A stretch of DNA of 64,000 nt from Stenotrophomonas sp. YIM B06876 (GTDB lineage Bacteria; Pseudomonadota; Gammaproteobacteria; Xanthomonadales; Xanthomonadaceae): contig NZ_JAUJUJ010000012.1 of NCBI RefSeq assembly GCF_030711595.1, forward strand, positions 1-64,000. Reading direction: 5' to 3'. The stretch's first letter is position 1. Each line of letters begins with the position of its first letter. Below, piece by piece: positions 1-7,742 of the stretch. Position numbers and translations under genes: made by a program. A model generated the notes under the pieces. The model was not told the origin of the DNA, did no database searches, and worked only from the letters and a program-made list of their open reading frames with translations.

Positions 1-294
1 CCGGGCGCGGTCGAGGTGGATCTGGCGCGGGTGGCCGAGGGCGTCCGCCGCGAGCAGGCCGGCGAAGCCTGGGCCGGCGCCAGCCTGATGCAGTTGCACA
101 CCTGGGTGCCGCGCTGGCGCTTCTTCCTGGCCTCGTTCATCGGCCTGCCGGCGACGTTGCTGCTGATCGCCGCGCTGGCCCTGCCGGGGCGGGTTGAAGC
201 GGCCGCCGTGGCCGCCGCGCTGGGTTTTGCCGGTGGAGCGATCGCCGCATTGTCGGCGCCGTGGATCTATGCCCGGCGCAAGCATCTGAGCTGA
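1..294 (+). CDS. C-terminal part of a membrane protein (partial, enters from the left edge)
   Basis: The frame is open from the first base and ends at the TGA at 292-294, so the true start probably lies outside the window; a GTG at 16 is only a fallback. The visible 97 residues contain two hydrophobic segments separated by a short turn, roughly residues 40-60 and 66-86, and end in a basic tail (RRKHLS), as in a small inner-membrane protein or the membrane end of a larger one. A charged and amphipathic stretch precedes the helices. I do not recognise the family. The MarR gene that follows is on the opposite strand and converges with it. Confidence 0.55.
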   Translation, partial: PGAVEVDLARVAEGVRREQAGEAWAGASLMQLHTWVPRWRFFLASFIGLPATLLLIAALALPGRVEAAAVAAALGFAGGAIAALSAPWIYARRKHLS

Positions 295-322
295 GCGCCA
301 ATGGCGCTCCACACGGGGACGC

Positions 323-820
323 TCAGTCCATCGTCGCCATCTGCACCAGCCCGGCATCGGCCAGGCGGGTGATCAGCTTTTCCAGGGTCTGTTCCTCTTC
401 CTCGGTCAGCACCGACATCAGCTTGCGGGTGACTTCCATCACCAGTGGCGCCACGGTCTCGTACACCTCGAAGCCCGCCGCCGACAGCGCCAGCACCGAA
501 CGGCGCCGGTCATCACCGTGGGTTTCACGCTTGATGAAGCCGCGCTCCAGCAGTCTGGCCACGGCGCGGCTGACCGCCACCTTGTCCATGGCGGTGCGGT
601 CGGACACCTCGCTGGCCGACAGCCCCGGGTACAGCGCCAGCACCGTGATCACCCGCCACTCGGGGATCGACAGGCCATAGCGGTCGCCGTAGAGCTTGGC
701 GATATTGCCGCTGACCCGGTTGGACAGGACGCTGATGCGGTAGGGCAGGAACTGTTCCAGGTCGAGCAGCACGCGCGAGGTGCGAACCGGGCTGGAAGGG
801 TGGTATTCGGAAGGACTCAT
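323..820 (-). CDS. MarR-family transcriptional regulator, divergent from hppD
   Basis: This 165-residue protein has the length and layout of MarR dimeric repressors. An N-terminal helix precedes a winged helix-turn-helix at about residues 50-120 (SIPEWRVITVLA, then SASEVSDRTAMDKVAVSRAV), with the wing DDRRRSVLALS, and C-terminal helices close the dimer. The ATG at 820 is chosen because the MarR fold begins shortly after it; the frame stays open far upstream, but only as antisense of hppD. The gene is divergent from hppD-hmgA, and a perfect palindrome lies between them in the hppD promoter. This suggests it represses tyrosine/homogentisate degradation and itself, probably with a pathway intermediate as ligand. 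Its target and ligand are inference. Confidence 0.88.
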   Translation of the reverse strand: MSPSEYHPSSPVRTSRVLLDLEQFLPYRISVLSNRVSGNIAKLYGDRYGLSIPEWRVITVLALYPGLSASEVSDRTAMDKVAVSRAVARLLERGFIKRETHGDDRRRSVLALSAAGFEVYETVAPLVMEVTRKLMSVLTEEEEQTLEKLITRLADAGLVQMATMD

Positions 821-833
821 GCTGCAGTGCACC

Positions 834-862
834 TTGATGGTGGTTTCATGTGAAACTATAAC
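834..862 (+). promoter_or_regulatory. Sigma-70 promoter of hppD
   Basis: A -35 element TTGATG (834-839) and a -10 element TATAAC (857-862) are separated by exactly 17 bases. They match the consensus at 4/6 and 5/6 positions. Transcription would start near 869 and give a leader of about 78 bases before the hppD ATG. The spacer is almost entirely occupied by the palindromic operator described separately. Confidence 0.65.
843..856. promoter_or_regulatory. Palindromic operator, probable MarR binding site
   Basis: The sequence GTTTCATGTGAAAC is an inverted repeat with two perfect 6-base arms (GTTTCA/TGAAAC) and a 2-base centre. It fills the spacer of the hppD promoter and lies 23 bases upstream of the MarR start codon, so a bound dimer would block RNA polymerase in both directions. 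Size and symmetry suit MarR proteins. Assignment to this particular regulator rests on position. Confidence 0.6.
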
Positions 863-946
863 CTCAGGTTCGACCCGCACCCAAGGCGCGTGTCTTCTTG
901 CCCCGCATCCGCGTCGCGGACACGGCCACGTTTCTGGAGACAATCG

Positions 947-2062
947 ATGAATACCCCACTCAGCACCGCCTCCCACGCACCCGATCCGGGTATGCAGGTG
1001 ACCACGTTCGAAAACCCGATGGGCATCGACGGGTTCGAGTTTGTCGAGTTCGCCGCGCCGGCCGGGCAGGGCGCCCGGTTGCACGACTACTTCCGAAGCA
1101 TGGGGTTCACTGCCGTGCTCCGCCACAAGCAGCGTGCTATTACCGTCTACCGTCAGGGCGGCGTCAACTTCCTGGTAAACGAAGAACCGGATTCGTTCGC
1201 CGCGCAGTTCGCCCAGGCCCACGGCCCGAGCGCCTGCGGCTTCGCCATCCGCTTCCAGAAACCGGCCGCCGAGGTGCTGGCCACGGCGCTGGACAATGGC
1301 GCCGAACAGGCCACCGAGCTGGCCGACACCCGCGCCGTACCCGCGCCGGTGATCAAGGGCATCGGCGACTGCATGCTGTATCTGGTGGACCGCTATGGCG
1401 CGGCCGGCAGCATCTATGACGCCGATTACGCGCCGATCCCCGGCGCCGACCAGAACCCGAGCGGGTTCGGGCTGACCTTCATCGACCACCTGACCCACAA
1501 CCTGTACCTGGGCAACATGCAGCAGTGGTCGGACTACTACGAGCGCCTGTTCAATTTCCGCGAGATCCGTTACTTCGACATCAAGGGCGCCAAGACCGGG
1601 CTGGTGTCCAAGGCGATGACCGCACCGGATGGCATCGTGCGCATCCCGCTCAACGAATCCTCCGATCCGAAGAGCCAGATCAACGAATACCTGGACGCCT
1701 ACAAGGGCGAGGGCATCCAGCACATCGCCTGTTTCACCAACAACATCTACGACACCGTCGAGGCGATGCGCGCCCAGGGCGTGGAATTCCTCGACACGCC
1801 GGACAGCTATTTCGACGTGATCGATCTGCGTATTCCCGACAATGGCGAGGATGTGCCGCGGCTGCGCCAGAACAAGATCCTGATCGACGCCGACCCGGAA
1901 ACCAAGCAGCGCAAACTGCTGCAGATCTTCACCCAGAACGCGATCGGCCCGATCTTCTTCGAGATCATCCAGCGCAAGGGCAATGAAGGCTTCGGCGAAG
2001 GCAACTTCCAGGCGCTGTTCGAGTCGATCGAGCGCGACCAGATCAAGCGCGGCGTGCTGTAA
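947..2062 (+). CDS. hppD: 4-hydroxyphenylpyruvate dioxygenase
   Basis: HppD converts 4-hydroxyphenylpyruvate to homogentisate, the second step of tyrosine catabolism, using Fe(II) and O2. The 371-residue protein has the two vicinal-oxygen-chelate domains of the family. The iron ligands are visible as His181 (IDHLTHN), His259 (IQHIACF) and Glu339 ([11 protein letters not shown]). The ATG at 947 is chosen because it is preceded by GGAG at a proper distance and gives the usual length. HmgA, the next enzyme of the pathway, lies 107 bases downstream on the same strand, and expression is probably repressed by the divergent MarR protein. Homogentisate can also feed pyomelanin formation, as known for this pathway. 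Confidence 0.97.
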   Translation: MNTPLSTASHAPDPGMQVTTFENPMGIDGFEFVEFAAPAGQGARLHDYFRSMGFTAVLRHKQRAITVYRQGGVNFLVNEEPDSFAAQFAQAHGPSACGFAIRFQKPAAEVLATALDNGAEQATELADTRAVPAPVIKGIGDCMLYLVDRYGAAGSIYDADYAPIPGADQNPSGFGLTFIDHLTHNLYLGNMQQWSDYYERLFNFREIRYFDIKGAKTGLVSKAMTAPDGIVRIPLNESSDPKSQINEYLDAYKGEGIQHIACFTNNIYDTVEAMRAQGVEFLDTPDSYFDVIDLRIPDNGEDVPRLRQNKILIDADPETKQRKLLQIFTQNAIGPIFFEIIQRKGNEGFGEGNFQALFESIERDQIKRGVL

Positions 2063-2074
2063 GCCGACGTGCTG

Positions 2075-2142
2075 AAGCCCTTCTCCCGGCGGGGGGCTTG
2101 AAGGAAAACACTGGCAGGCCCGCTCCCTTGCGGAGTGGGGCC
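2075..2142 (+). other. Two RNA hairpins between hppD and hmgA
   Basis: The first hairpin has arms AAGCCC (2075-2080) and GGGCTT (2094-2099). The second pairs 2117-2126 with 2132-2142, ending in GGCC and interrupted by one bulge. Neither has a T-run, so they look more like an mRNA processing or stabilising element between co-transcribed genes than a terminator. Confidence 0.35.
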
Positions 2143-2169
2143 CAAAGAACACACACAGGCAGGTCTGCG

Positions 2170-3471
2170 ATGGTCAGCAACGGTTATCAATCCGGCTTCG
2201 GCAACGAGTTCGCCACCGAGGCGGTGCCCGGCACCTTGCCGGTGGGGCGCAACTCGCCGCAGCGCGTGGCCCATGGCCTGTATGCCGAACAGCTGACCGG
2301 CACCGCGTTCACCGCGCCGCGTGGCAGCAACCGCCGCAGCTGGCTGTACCGCATCCGCCCGGCGGTGATGCATGGCCAGTTCACCCCGTTCGCGCAGCCG
2401 CAGCTGCAGGGCGATTTCAGCCGGGCCGAGGTCTCGCCCAACCAGCTGCGCTGGAATCCGCTGCCCTTGCCCGCCACGCCCACCGATTTCATCGAGGGGC
2501 TGTACACGATGGGCGGCAACGGCTCGCCCGATGCGCACGGCGGCGTCGGCATCCATCTGTATGCGGCCAATGCCGACATGCGTGGCCGTTATTTCTACAA
2601 CGCCGACGGCGAGCTGCTGATCGTGCCGCAGCTGGGGCGGCTGCGGCTGCTCACCGAGCTGGGCGTGGTCGAGATCGAGCCGCAGCAGATCGCGGTGATT
2701 CCGCGGGGCGTGCGCTTCCGGGTCGAACTGCCGGACGGGCAGGCGCGCGGCTATATCTGCGAGAACTTCGGCGCGCTGCTGAAGTTGCCCGACCTGGGCC
2801 CGATCGGCAGCAACGGCCTGGCCAACCCGCGCGATTTTGAAACCCCGCATGCCGCCTATGAGGACCGGCAGGGCGAGTTCGAACTGGTCGCCAAGTTCGG
2901 TGGCCGGCTGTGGCGCGCCGATATCGGCCACTCGCCGCTGGACGTGGTCGGCTGGCACGGCAACTACGCGCCATACCGCTACGACCTGCGCCGCTTCAAC
3001 GCCATCGGCTCGATCAGCTACGACCATCCGGATCCGTCGATCTTCCTGGTGCTGCATTCGCCCAGCGATACCCCCGGTACCAGCAACATGGACTTTGCGA
3101 TCTTCCCGCCGCGCTGGCTGGTGGCGCAGGACACGTTCCGTCCGCCGTGGTTCCACCGCAACATCGCCAGTGAATTCATGGGCCTGATCCACGGCGCCTA
3201 CGACGCCAAGGCCGAAGGCTTCGTGCCCGGCGGCGCCTCGCTGCACAACTGCATGAGCGGCCACGGCCCGGACGCGGCCACCTTCGACAAGGCCTCGGCG
3301 GCCGATCTGTCCAGGCCCGATGTGATCCGCGACACCATGGCCTTCATGTTCGAGACCCGCGCGGTGATCCGTCCCACAGCCCAGGCGATGGCCGCCGGCC
3401 ATCGACAGTCGGCCTACCAGGCCTGCTGGAACGGCCTGCGCGGCAACTTCAGCGTGCCGGCGGCCGGATAG
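2170..3471 (+). CDS. hmgA: Homogentisate 1,2-dioxygenase
   Basis: HmgA opens the ring of homogentisate to maleylacetoacetate. The 433-residue protein carries the conserved iron site as His329, Glu335 ([14 protein letters not shown]) and His365 (NCMSGHGPD), at positions offset by six from the human enzyme. The ATG at 2170 gives the typical N-terminus beginning with a [10 protein letters not shown] motif. The gene follows hppD and is probably co-transcribed with it. The later enzymes, maleylacetoacetate isomerase and fumarylacetoacetase, are not in this window. Length and motifs are intact. Confidence 0.97.
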   Translation: MVSNGYQSGFGNEFATEAVPGTLPVGRNSPQRVAHGLYAEQLTGTAFTAPRGSNRRSWLYRIRPAVMHGQFTPFAQPQLQGDFSRAEVSPNQLRWNPLPLPATPTDFIEGLYTMGGNGSPDAHGGVGIHLYAANADMRGRYFYNADGELLIVPQLGRLRLLTELGVVEIEPQQIAVIPRGVRFRVELPDGQARGYICENFGALLKLPDLGPIGSNGLANPRDFETPHAAYEDRQGEFELVAKFGGRLWRADIGHSPLDVVGWHGNYAPYRYDLRRFNAIGSISYDHPDPSIFLVLHSPSDTPGTSNMDFAIFPPRWLVAQDTFRPPWFHRNIASEFMGLIHGAYDAKAEGFVPGGASLHNCMSGHGPDAATFDKASAADLSRPDVIRDTMAFMFETRAVIRPTAQAMAAGHRQSAYQACWNGLRGNFSVPAAG

Positions 3472-3570
3472 CTGCCGCCGCAGATGGATGATGTGGCAGC
3501 GTGCGGTCAGGCCCGCACGGCGCACGTGCGCGCACTAGAATCGCGGCACCACCGCCAAACGTGAAATGAC

Positions 3571-4521
3571 ATGCTGGAAGCTATCGGACTGTTCCTGCTG
3601 GGCCTGCTGCTGCTGGCATTGGGCGGCGACTCCATCGTCAAGGCGGCCTCGGGACTGGCGCAGCGCTTCGGCGCCTCGCCCTTCGTGGCCGGCCTGCTGC
3701 TGGTGGCCTTCGGTACCTCGCTGCCGGAACTGGCGGTCAACGCGCGCGCCTTCGCGGTCGGTGCGCAGGAGCTGGCGCTGGGCAATGCGGTTGGCAGCAA
3801 TATCGTCAATGTCGGCCTGACCCTGGCGCTGGCGGCCCTCGCCGCGCCGCTGCTGGTACGCACGCGTCTGCTGCCGCCGCTGCTGGTGCTGCTGGCGGTC
3901 GCCACGCTGGCGTTGATCGCATTTGGACTGGACGGGGTGATCAGTCGCGGCGAAGGCCTCGTGCTGCTGCTGGGCTTTGTCGCGGTCTTGGTGTTTCTGC
4001 TCCGGCGCGCCCGGCGCGAACCGGTTGAACTGCAGGCCACGATCGCCGGTTATGCGGCCACGCGCACGCTGCTGGGCTTGAACCTGTTCCGTCTGCTGGT
4101 CGCCAGCGTGCTGCTGTATTACGGCGCGCGCTGGGTGGTGCAGGCGGCGCCGGTGATCGGCGCCGGCTGGGGCATGTCGCCGCTGCTGGCCGGCCTGTTG
4201 CCGGTGGCCATCGGCACCGCGTTGCCGGAAGTGGCCGCGGCGATCGCCGCGGCGCGGCGCGGCCAGGGCGACATGGTGGTGGGCCATGTGATCGGCTCAA
4301 GCCTGTTCAATGTGCTGGTGATCATTGGGGGCATGGCGGCGCTGCGGCCGATGCCGTTGCCGGCTTCGTTCGTGCGGCTGGAACTGCCGGCGGCGATCGT
4401 GTTCGTGCTGATGCTCTACCCGATGCTGCGCGGCGACCTGCGCATCAGCCGGCGCGAGGGCGCGGTGCTGCTGCTCGCGTTCCTGGCCTGGGTCGCGCTG
4501 GAGCTGGCGCTGCTGGTGTGA
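3571..4521 (+). CDS. CaCA-family calcium/sodium (YrbG-like) antiporter
   Basis: This 316-residue inner-membrane protein has about ten hydrophobic helices in two inverted halves. Each half carries a cation-binding alpha repeat: VAFGTSLPELAVN with GNAVGSNIVNVG in the first, and VAIGTALPEVAAAI with GHVIGSSLFNVLV in the second. The acidic residues of the repeats (LPE) are the known Ca2+ ligands of the family. It starts 99 bases after hmgA, with a small GC-rich inverted repeat between them, so it may be transcribed separately. Exchange of Ca2+ for Na+ or H+ is inferred from the family. Its end faces the convergent mrp operon. Confidence 0.9.
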   Translation: MLEAIGLFLLGLLLLALGGDSIVKAASGLAQRFGASPFVAGLLLVAFGTSLPELAVNARAFAVGAQELALGNAVGSNIVNVGLTLALAALAAPLLVRTRLLPPLLVLLAVATLALIAFGLDGVISRGEGLVLLLGFVAVLVFLLRRARREPVELQATIAGYAATRTLLGLNLFRLLVASVLLYYGARWVVQAAPVIGAGWGMSPLLAGLLPVAIGTALPEVAAAIAAARRGQGDMVVGHVIGSSLFNVLVIIGGMAALRPMPLPASFVRLELPAAIVFVLMLYPMLRGDLRISRREGAVLLLAFLAWVALELALLV

Positions 4522-4677
4522 GGCGCCGCGCCGAGGTCGCCGGCAACGGATCGGCGTTTCCGGAAGCGTTGCAGCGCCGCGGAATCCGTTTTGTCTGGCG
4601 TCGCGGCCGGGCCGTGGCGACCGGTGGCCGGTGCTACCCGGCCGGATGCACTGGCAAGGGCATTGGCCGGCCAGCGC

Positions 4678-5055
4678 TCAGGCGTGGCTGTCGGGGTCCG
4701 CTGCCGGCGGCGGCAAGGCCTCGTCCTTGGCGGCCTCGCTGCCCGGCAGCTTGGGCCGGCTTTCCATCATCAGCGACAGCGCCGCCTTGGCCATCAGGTG
4801 CGCGCTGACCGGCGCGGTGATGAACAGGAACACGGTGATCAGCAGTTCGCGCGGCTGTGGGTCCTCGCCCAGCAGGATGTGGTATGCCACCGAGCCGGCC
4901 AGCACACAGCCCACGCCGAGCGTGCTGGCCTTGGTCGGGGCATGCAGGCGCTTGAAGAAATCCGACAGCCGCACCAGCCCGAGCGCACCGACCAGGATGA
5001 AGAAGCAGCCGATCATCAGCAGGATCGACAGGCTGATCTGGATGAAGGTGATCAT
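4678..5055 (-). CDS. mrpG: Na+/H+ antiporter subunit G
   Basis: MrpG is a small membrane subunit of the multi-subunit Na+(K+)/H+ antiporter. The 125-residue protein has three predicted helices: near residues 4-30, 45-61, and 70-95 following the conserved RLHAPTKASTLG segment typical of the family. A Pro- and acid-rich tail follows. The ATG at 5055 overlaps the end of mrpF in an ATGA junction, so the genes are translationally coupled. It is the last gene of a seven-function operon read leftward. About 150 bases without a gene separate it from the convergent exchanger gene. Confidence 0.93.
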   Translation of the reverse strand: MITFIQISLSILLMIGCFFILVGALGLVRLSDFFKRLHAPTKASTLGVGCVLAGSVAYHILLGEDPQPRELLITVFLFITAPVSAHLMAKAALSLMMESRPKLPGSEAAKDEALPPPAADPDSHA

Positions 5056-5336
5056 TCGACGATGTCCCGGCGCAGCACGTATTTGCTCAGCACCACGGTG
5101 CTGCCGAAGCCGAGCATGGCGATGATCAGCGCGGCCTCGAAATAGATCGGCGAATCCAGGTACATGCCGAACAGCATCAGCTCGGCGATCGCCGTCACCG
5201 ACAGCGTATCCAGCGCCAGGATGCGGTCGGGCAGGGTGGGGCCGCGCAGCAGCCGCCACAGCGCCAGCAGCATCGCCAGGCCGACCACATGCATGCACGC
5301 GCCGATGGTGAGGTGGATGAACATGTGTCCGGTCAC
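5052..5336 (-). CDS. mrpF: Na+/H+ antiporter subunit F
   Basis: This 94-residue protein contains three hydrophobic helices and the family signature RGPTLPDRILALDTLS at about residues 31-46. MrpF belongs to the small hydrophobic subunits needed for assembly of the Mrp complex in the inner membrane. The ATG at 5336 overlaps the mrpE stop, and the gene overlaps mrpG by four bases. An internal ATG at 5324 is a less likely alternative start. Confidence 0.93.
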   Translation of the reverse strand: MTGHMFIHLTIGACMHVVGLAMLLALWRLLRGPTLPDRILALDTLSVTAIAELMLFGMYLDSPIYFEAALIIAMLGFGSTVVLSKYVLRRDIVE

Positions 5337-5839
5337 GGGAAGAGCTCCATCAGCGGCGCCTCGTAGCGCGCCTTGATCTCGGCGATCAGCGCCTCGGCGT
5401 CATGCAGGTGCAGCACGTGCACCAGCAGGTACCTGCGGTCATCGGACAGCGCCGCCGACACCGTGCCGGGGGTCAACGTGATCAGGCTGGTCAACGCGGC
5501 GATGCCGTGGATGTTGCCGATATCCAGCGGCACCCAGATGAAGCCCGGATGCAGCCGCTTTTCCGGGCCAAGCACCTGGATCGCCACGCGGATGTTGGAC
5601 ACCAGGATGTCCCACAGCATTACCGCCACCAGCCCCGGCAACGGTCGCAGCGAGCCGATGCGGGCAAACTCGCGGTCCAGCCGCGCGGCGAACAGCGGGA
5701 TCACCAGCCCCAGCAGCAGACCGGTGACGATCGTGCCGGCGCTGAAGCTGTCCGACAGCAGCAGCCAGAACAGCAGCACCGTGCAGCTCAGTGGTGTGGA
5801 CGGAAACAGCCGTCGCAACAGGGGGCGCTTGGAGCTCAT
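5333..5839 (-). CDS. mrpE: Na+/H+ antiporter subunit E
   Basis: MrpE is a 168-residue membrane subunit with two to three N-terminal helices (LLFWLLLSDSFS and the following segment). A cytosolic domain carries the conserved stretch LTPGTVSAALSDDRRYLLVH. The ATG at 5839 overlaps the end of mrpD by four bases, continuing the chain of ATGA junctions. The role in the complex is structural. Lengths in the family are usually 155-170 residues, so the protein is complete. Confidence 0.93.
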   Translation of the reverse strand: MSSKRPLLRRLFPSTPLSCTVLLFWLLLSDSFSAGTIVTGLLLGLVIPLFAARLDREFARIGSLRPLPGLVAVMLWDILVSNIRVAIQVLGPEKRLHPGFIWVPLDIGNIHGIAALTSLITLTPGTVSAALSDDRRYLLVHVLHLHDAEALIAEIKARYEAPLMELFP

Positions 5840-7368
5840 GGCTGGCGCATCTCCGGCAGGGTGGCCCGCAGTCCTTCCACATACTGGCCTGGCTGCAGCA
5901 GCTGCGCGGCGGCCGCATCGGTGAAGCGCATCAACGGGCCGGCCGCCAGCGTCATGGCGACGCCAAAGCCGAGCAGCAGCAGCACCGCGAGGGTTTCCAC
6001 GCGCGGAATCCGCACCGCGGTCGCCGGTTGCGCCGGCAGGCCGTCGGGCACCCGCCAGAACAGGCGGACGCCATTGCGCAGCAGGCCCATGATCACCAGC
6101 AGGCTGCTGCCGAGCACGGCGGTCCACACCACGGCGGTGGCGCCGGCCGGCACCCCGGCCAGCAGCGCGGCCTTGGCCAGGAAGCCGGACAGCGGCGGCA
6201 GCCCGGCCACCGAGACCGCCGCGACCAGGAACAGGAGGGCGGGGCCGGCCTTGCCGGGCAGTGGCGCGATGGTGTCGCGACGGGCCTCGCCACTGCCGCG
6301 ACGGCGGCGGATCAGGTCGGCGATCAGGAACAGCGCGGCGGCTACGAAGGTGCTGTGCGGCAGGTAGTACAGCCCGGCCGACAGTACCTGCGCGTTGCCC
6401 AGCGCGAAGGCGATGAACAGCGTGGCGGCCGAGACGATCACCAGGTACGAGATCAGCACCCGCAGCCGGGTCGCCGCCAGCACCCCCAGCGCGCCCACTA
6501 CCAAGGTGGCAATACCGGCCCACAGCAGCCACTGGCTGCCATAGCCGGCCATGGCGCCGGCCGGCTCGCCAAACCACAGCGCGCTGACCCGCAGCACCGC
6601 ATACAGGCCGACCTTGGTCATCACCGTGAACAGCGCCGCCACCGCCACCGGCGCGCGGGCATAGGCTTCGGGCAGCCACAGGTACAGCGGCAGCAGCGCG
6701 GCCTTGGAGCAGAACACCAGCAGCAACAGGCCCATGGCCGCCTTCACCAGCTTCAGGTGCGAAGGCGGAACCTCGGCGATGCGCTGCGCCAGTTCGGCCA
6801 TGTTGAGCGTGCCCAGGCTGGCATAGAGCAGGCCCAGGGCGATCAGGAACACGGTCGAGGCGGTGACGTTGAACACCACGTAGTGCAGGCCGATGCGCAT
6901 GCGCAGGCCGCGGCCACCGGACAGCAGCAGGCCGTAGGAGGCGATCAGCATCACCTCGAAGAACACGAACAGGTTGAAGATGTCGCCGGTCAGGAAGGCC
7001 CCGTTCAGGCCCACCAGCTGGAACTGGAACAGCGCGTGGAAGTGCGGCGCGCGCCGGTCCCAGCCCGAACAGGCATGCAGCAGGCAGGCGCCGGCCAGCA
7101 GCGTGGTGGTGGCCAGCATCCACACCGACAGGCGGTCGGCGACCAGCGCGATGCCCAGCCGCGAAGGCCAGTCGCCCAGCAGATAGGCATGGATATCGCC
7201 GTGCGCCGCCTGCGCGAACAGCAGCGCCACCGCGGCGCCGAGCAGCGTCATCGTGACCCAGGCCACCGAACGCTGGACCCGCGGCCCGTAGCGGCGGTGT
7301 TCGACAAACAGCGACAGCGCGGCACCGAGCGCCGGGATCAGGACCGGCAGGATCACCAGATGGTTCAT
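5836..7368 (-). CDS. mrpD: Na+/H+ antiporter subunit D
   Basis: MrpD is a 510-residue relative of the proton-pumping subunits NuoL/M/N of complex I, with about 14 helices. Expected family features are visible. There is a glutamate in the transmembrane segment FNLFVFFEVMLIASYG, a lysine in the segment containing LKLVKAAMG, and the motif FCSKAALLPLYLWLPEAYARAP. It forms one of the ion-translocating modules of the antiporter. The gene overlaps mrpC upstream and mrpE downstream by four bases each, so stoichiometry is probably set by coupled translation. Confidence 0.95.
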   Translation of the reverse strand: MNHLVILPVLIPALGAALSLFVEHRRYGPRVQRSVAWVTMTLLGAAVALLFAQAAHGDIHAYLLGDWPSRLGIALVADRLSVWMLATTTLLAGACLLHACSGWDRRAPHFHALFQFQLVGLNGAFLTGDIFNLFVFFEVMLIASYGLLLSGGRGLRMRIGLHYVVFNVTASTVFLIALGLLYASLGTLNMAELAQRIAEVPPSHLKLVKAAMGLLLLVFCSKAALLPLYLWLPEAYARAPVAVAALFTVMTKVGLYAVLRVSALWFGEPAGAMAGYGSQWLLWAGIATLVVGALGVLAATRLRVLISYLVIVSAATLFIAFALGNAQVLSAGLYYLPHSTFVAAALFLIADLIRRRRGSGEARRDTIAPLPGKAGPALLFLVAAVSVAGLPPLSGFLAKAALLAGVPAGATAVVWTAVLGSSLLVIMGLLRNGVRLFWRVPDGLPAQPATAVRIPRVETLAVLLLLGFGVAMTLAAGPLMRFTDAAAAQLLQPGQYVEGLRATLPEMRQP

Positions 7369-7742
7369 GCGCGTTCCCGGCGCTGCCCGGCCGCGCTGGG
7401 CGCTGGCGCCTCGCAGGCGTCGACATGGTCGCTGCGGTTGTCGCTGCGGCTGCGCATCGCCAGCACGATGCTGACGGCGGTCATCGCGAAGGCGATCACG
7501 ATCGCGGTCAGCACCAGCGCCTGCGGCAAGGGGTCGGTGTAGTGGGCCAGGGTGCTGTCGATGCCGTCCCTCAGCACCGGCGCCTTGCCCGAGACCAGCC
7601 GGCCGCCGGCGAAGATCAGCAGGTTGGTCGCATACGACAGGAAGGTCATGCCCAGGATCACGTCGAAGCTGCGTGCGCGCAGCAGCAGGTACACGCCGAT
7701 CGCGGCGAGCACGCCGATGGCCGAAGCCAGTGCCAGTTCCAT
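7365..7742 (-). CDS. mrpC: Na+/H+ antiporter subunit C
   Basis: MrpC is the NuoK-like small subunit. The 125-residue protein has three helices and the conserved segment DVILGMTFLSYATNLLIFAGG. A polar C-terminal tail rich in Arg, Ser and Ala follows. The ATG at 7742 shares one base with the TGA of the mrpA gene (TGATG), and the end overlaps mrpD. This fits a single transcript of the whole antiporter. Confidence 0.94.
   Translation of the reverse strand: MELALASAIGVLAAIGVYLLLRARSFDVILGMTFLSYATNLLIFAGGRLVSGKAPVLRDGIDSTLAHYTDPLPQALVLTAIVIAFAMTAVSIVLAMRSRSDNRSDHVDACEAPAPSAAGQRRERA

Noticed and set aside
3480..3570. Hairpin after hmgA as a terminator
   Set aside because: The stem GTGCGG/CCGCAC is only 6 bp and lacks a T-run, so it was not listed as a terminator.
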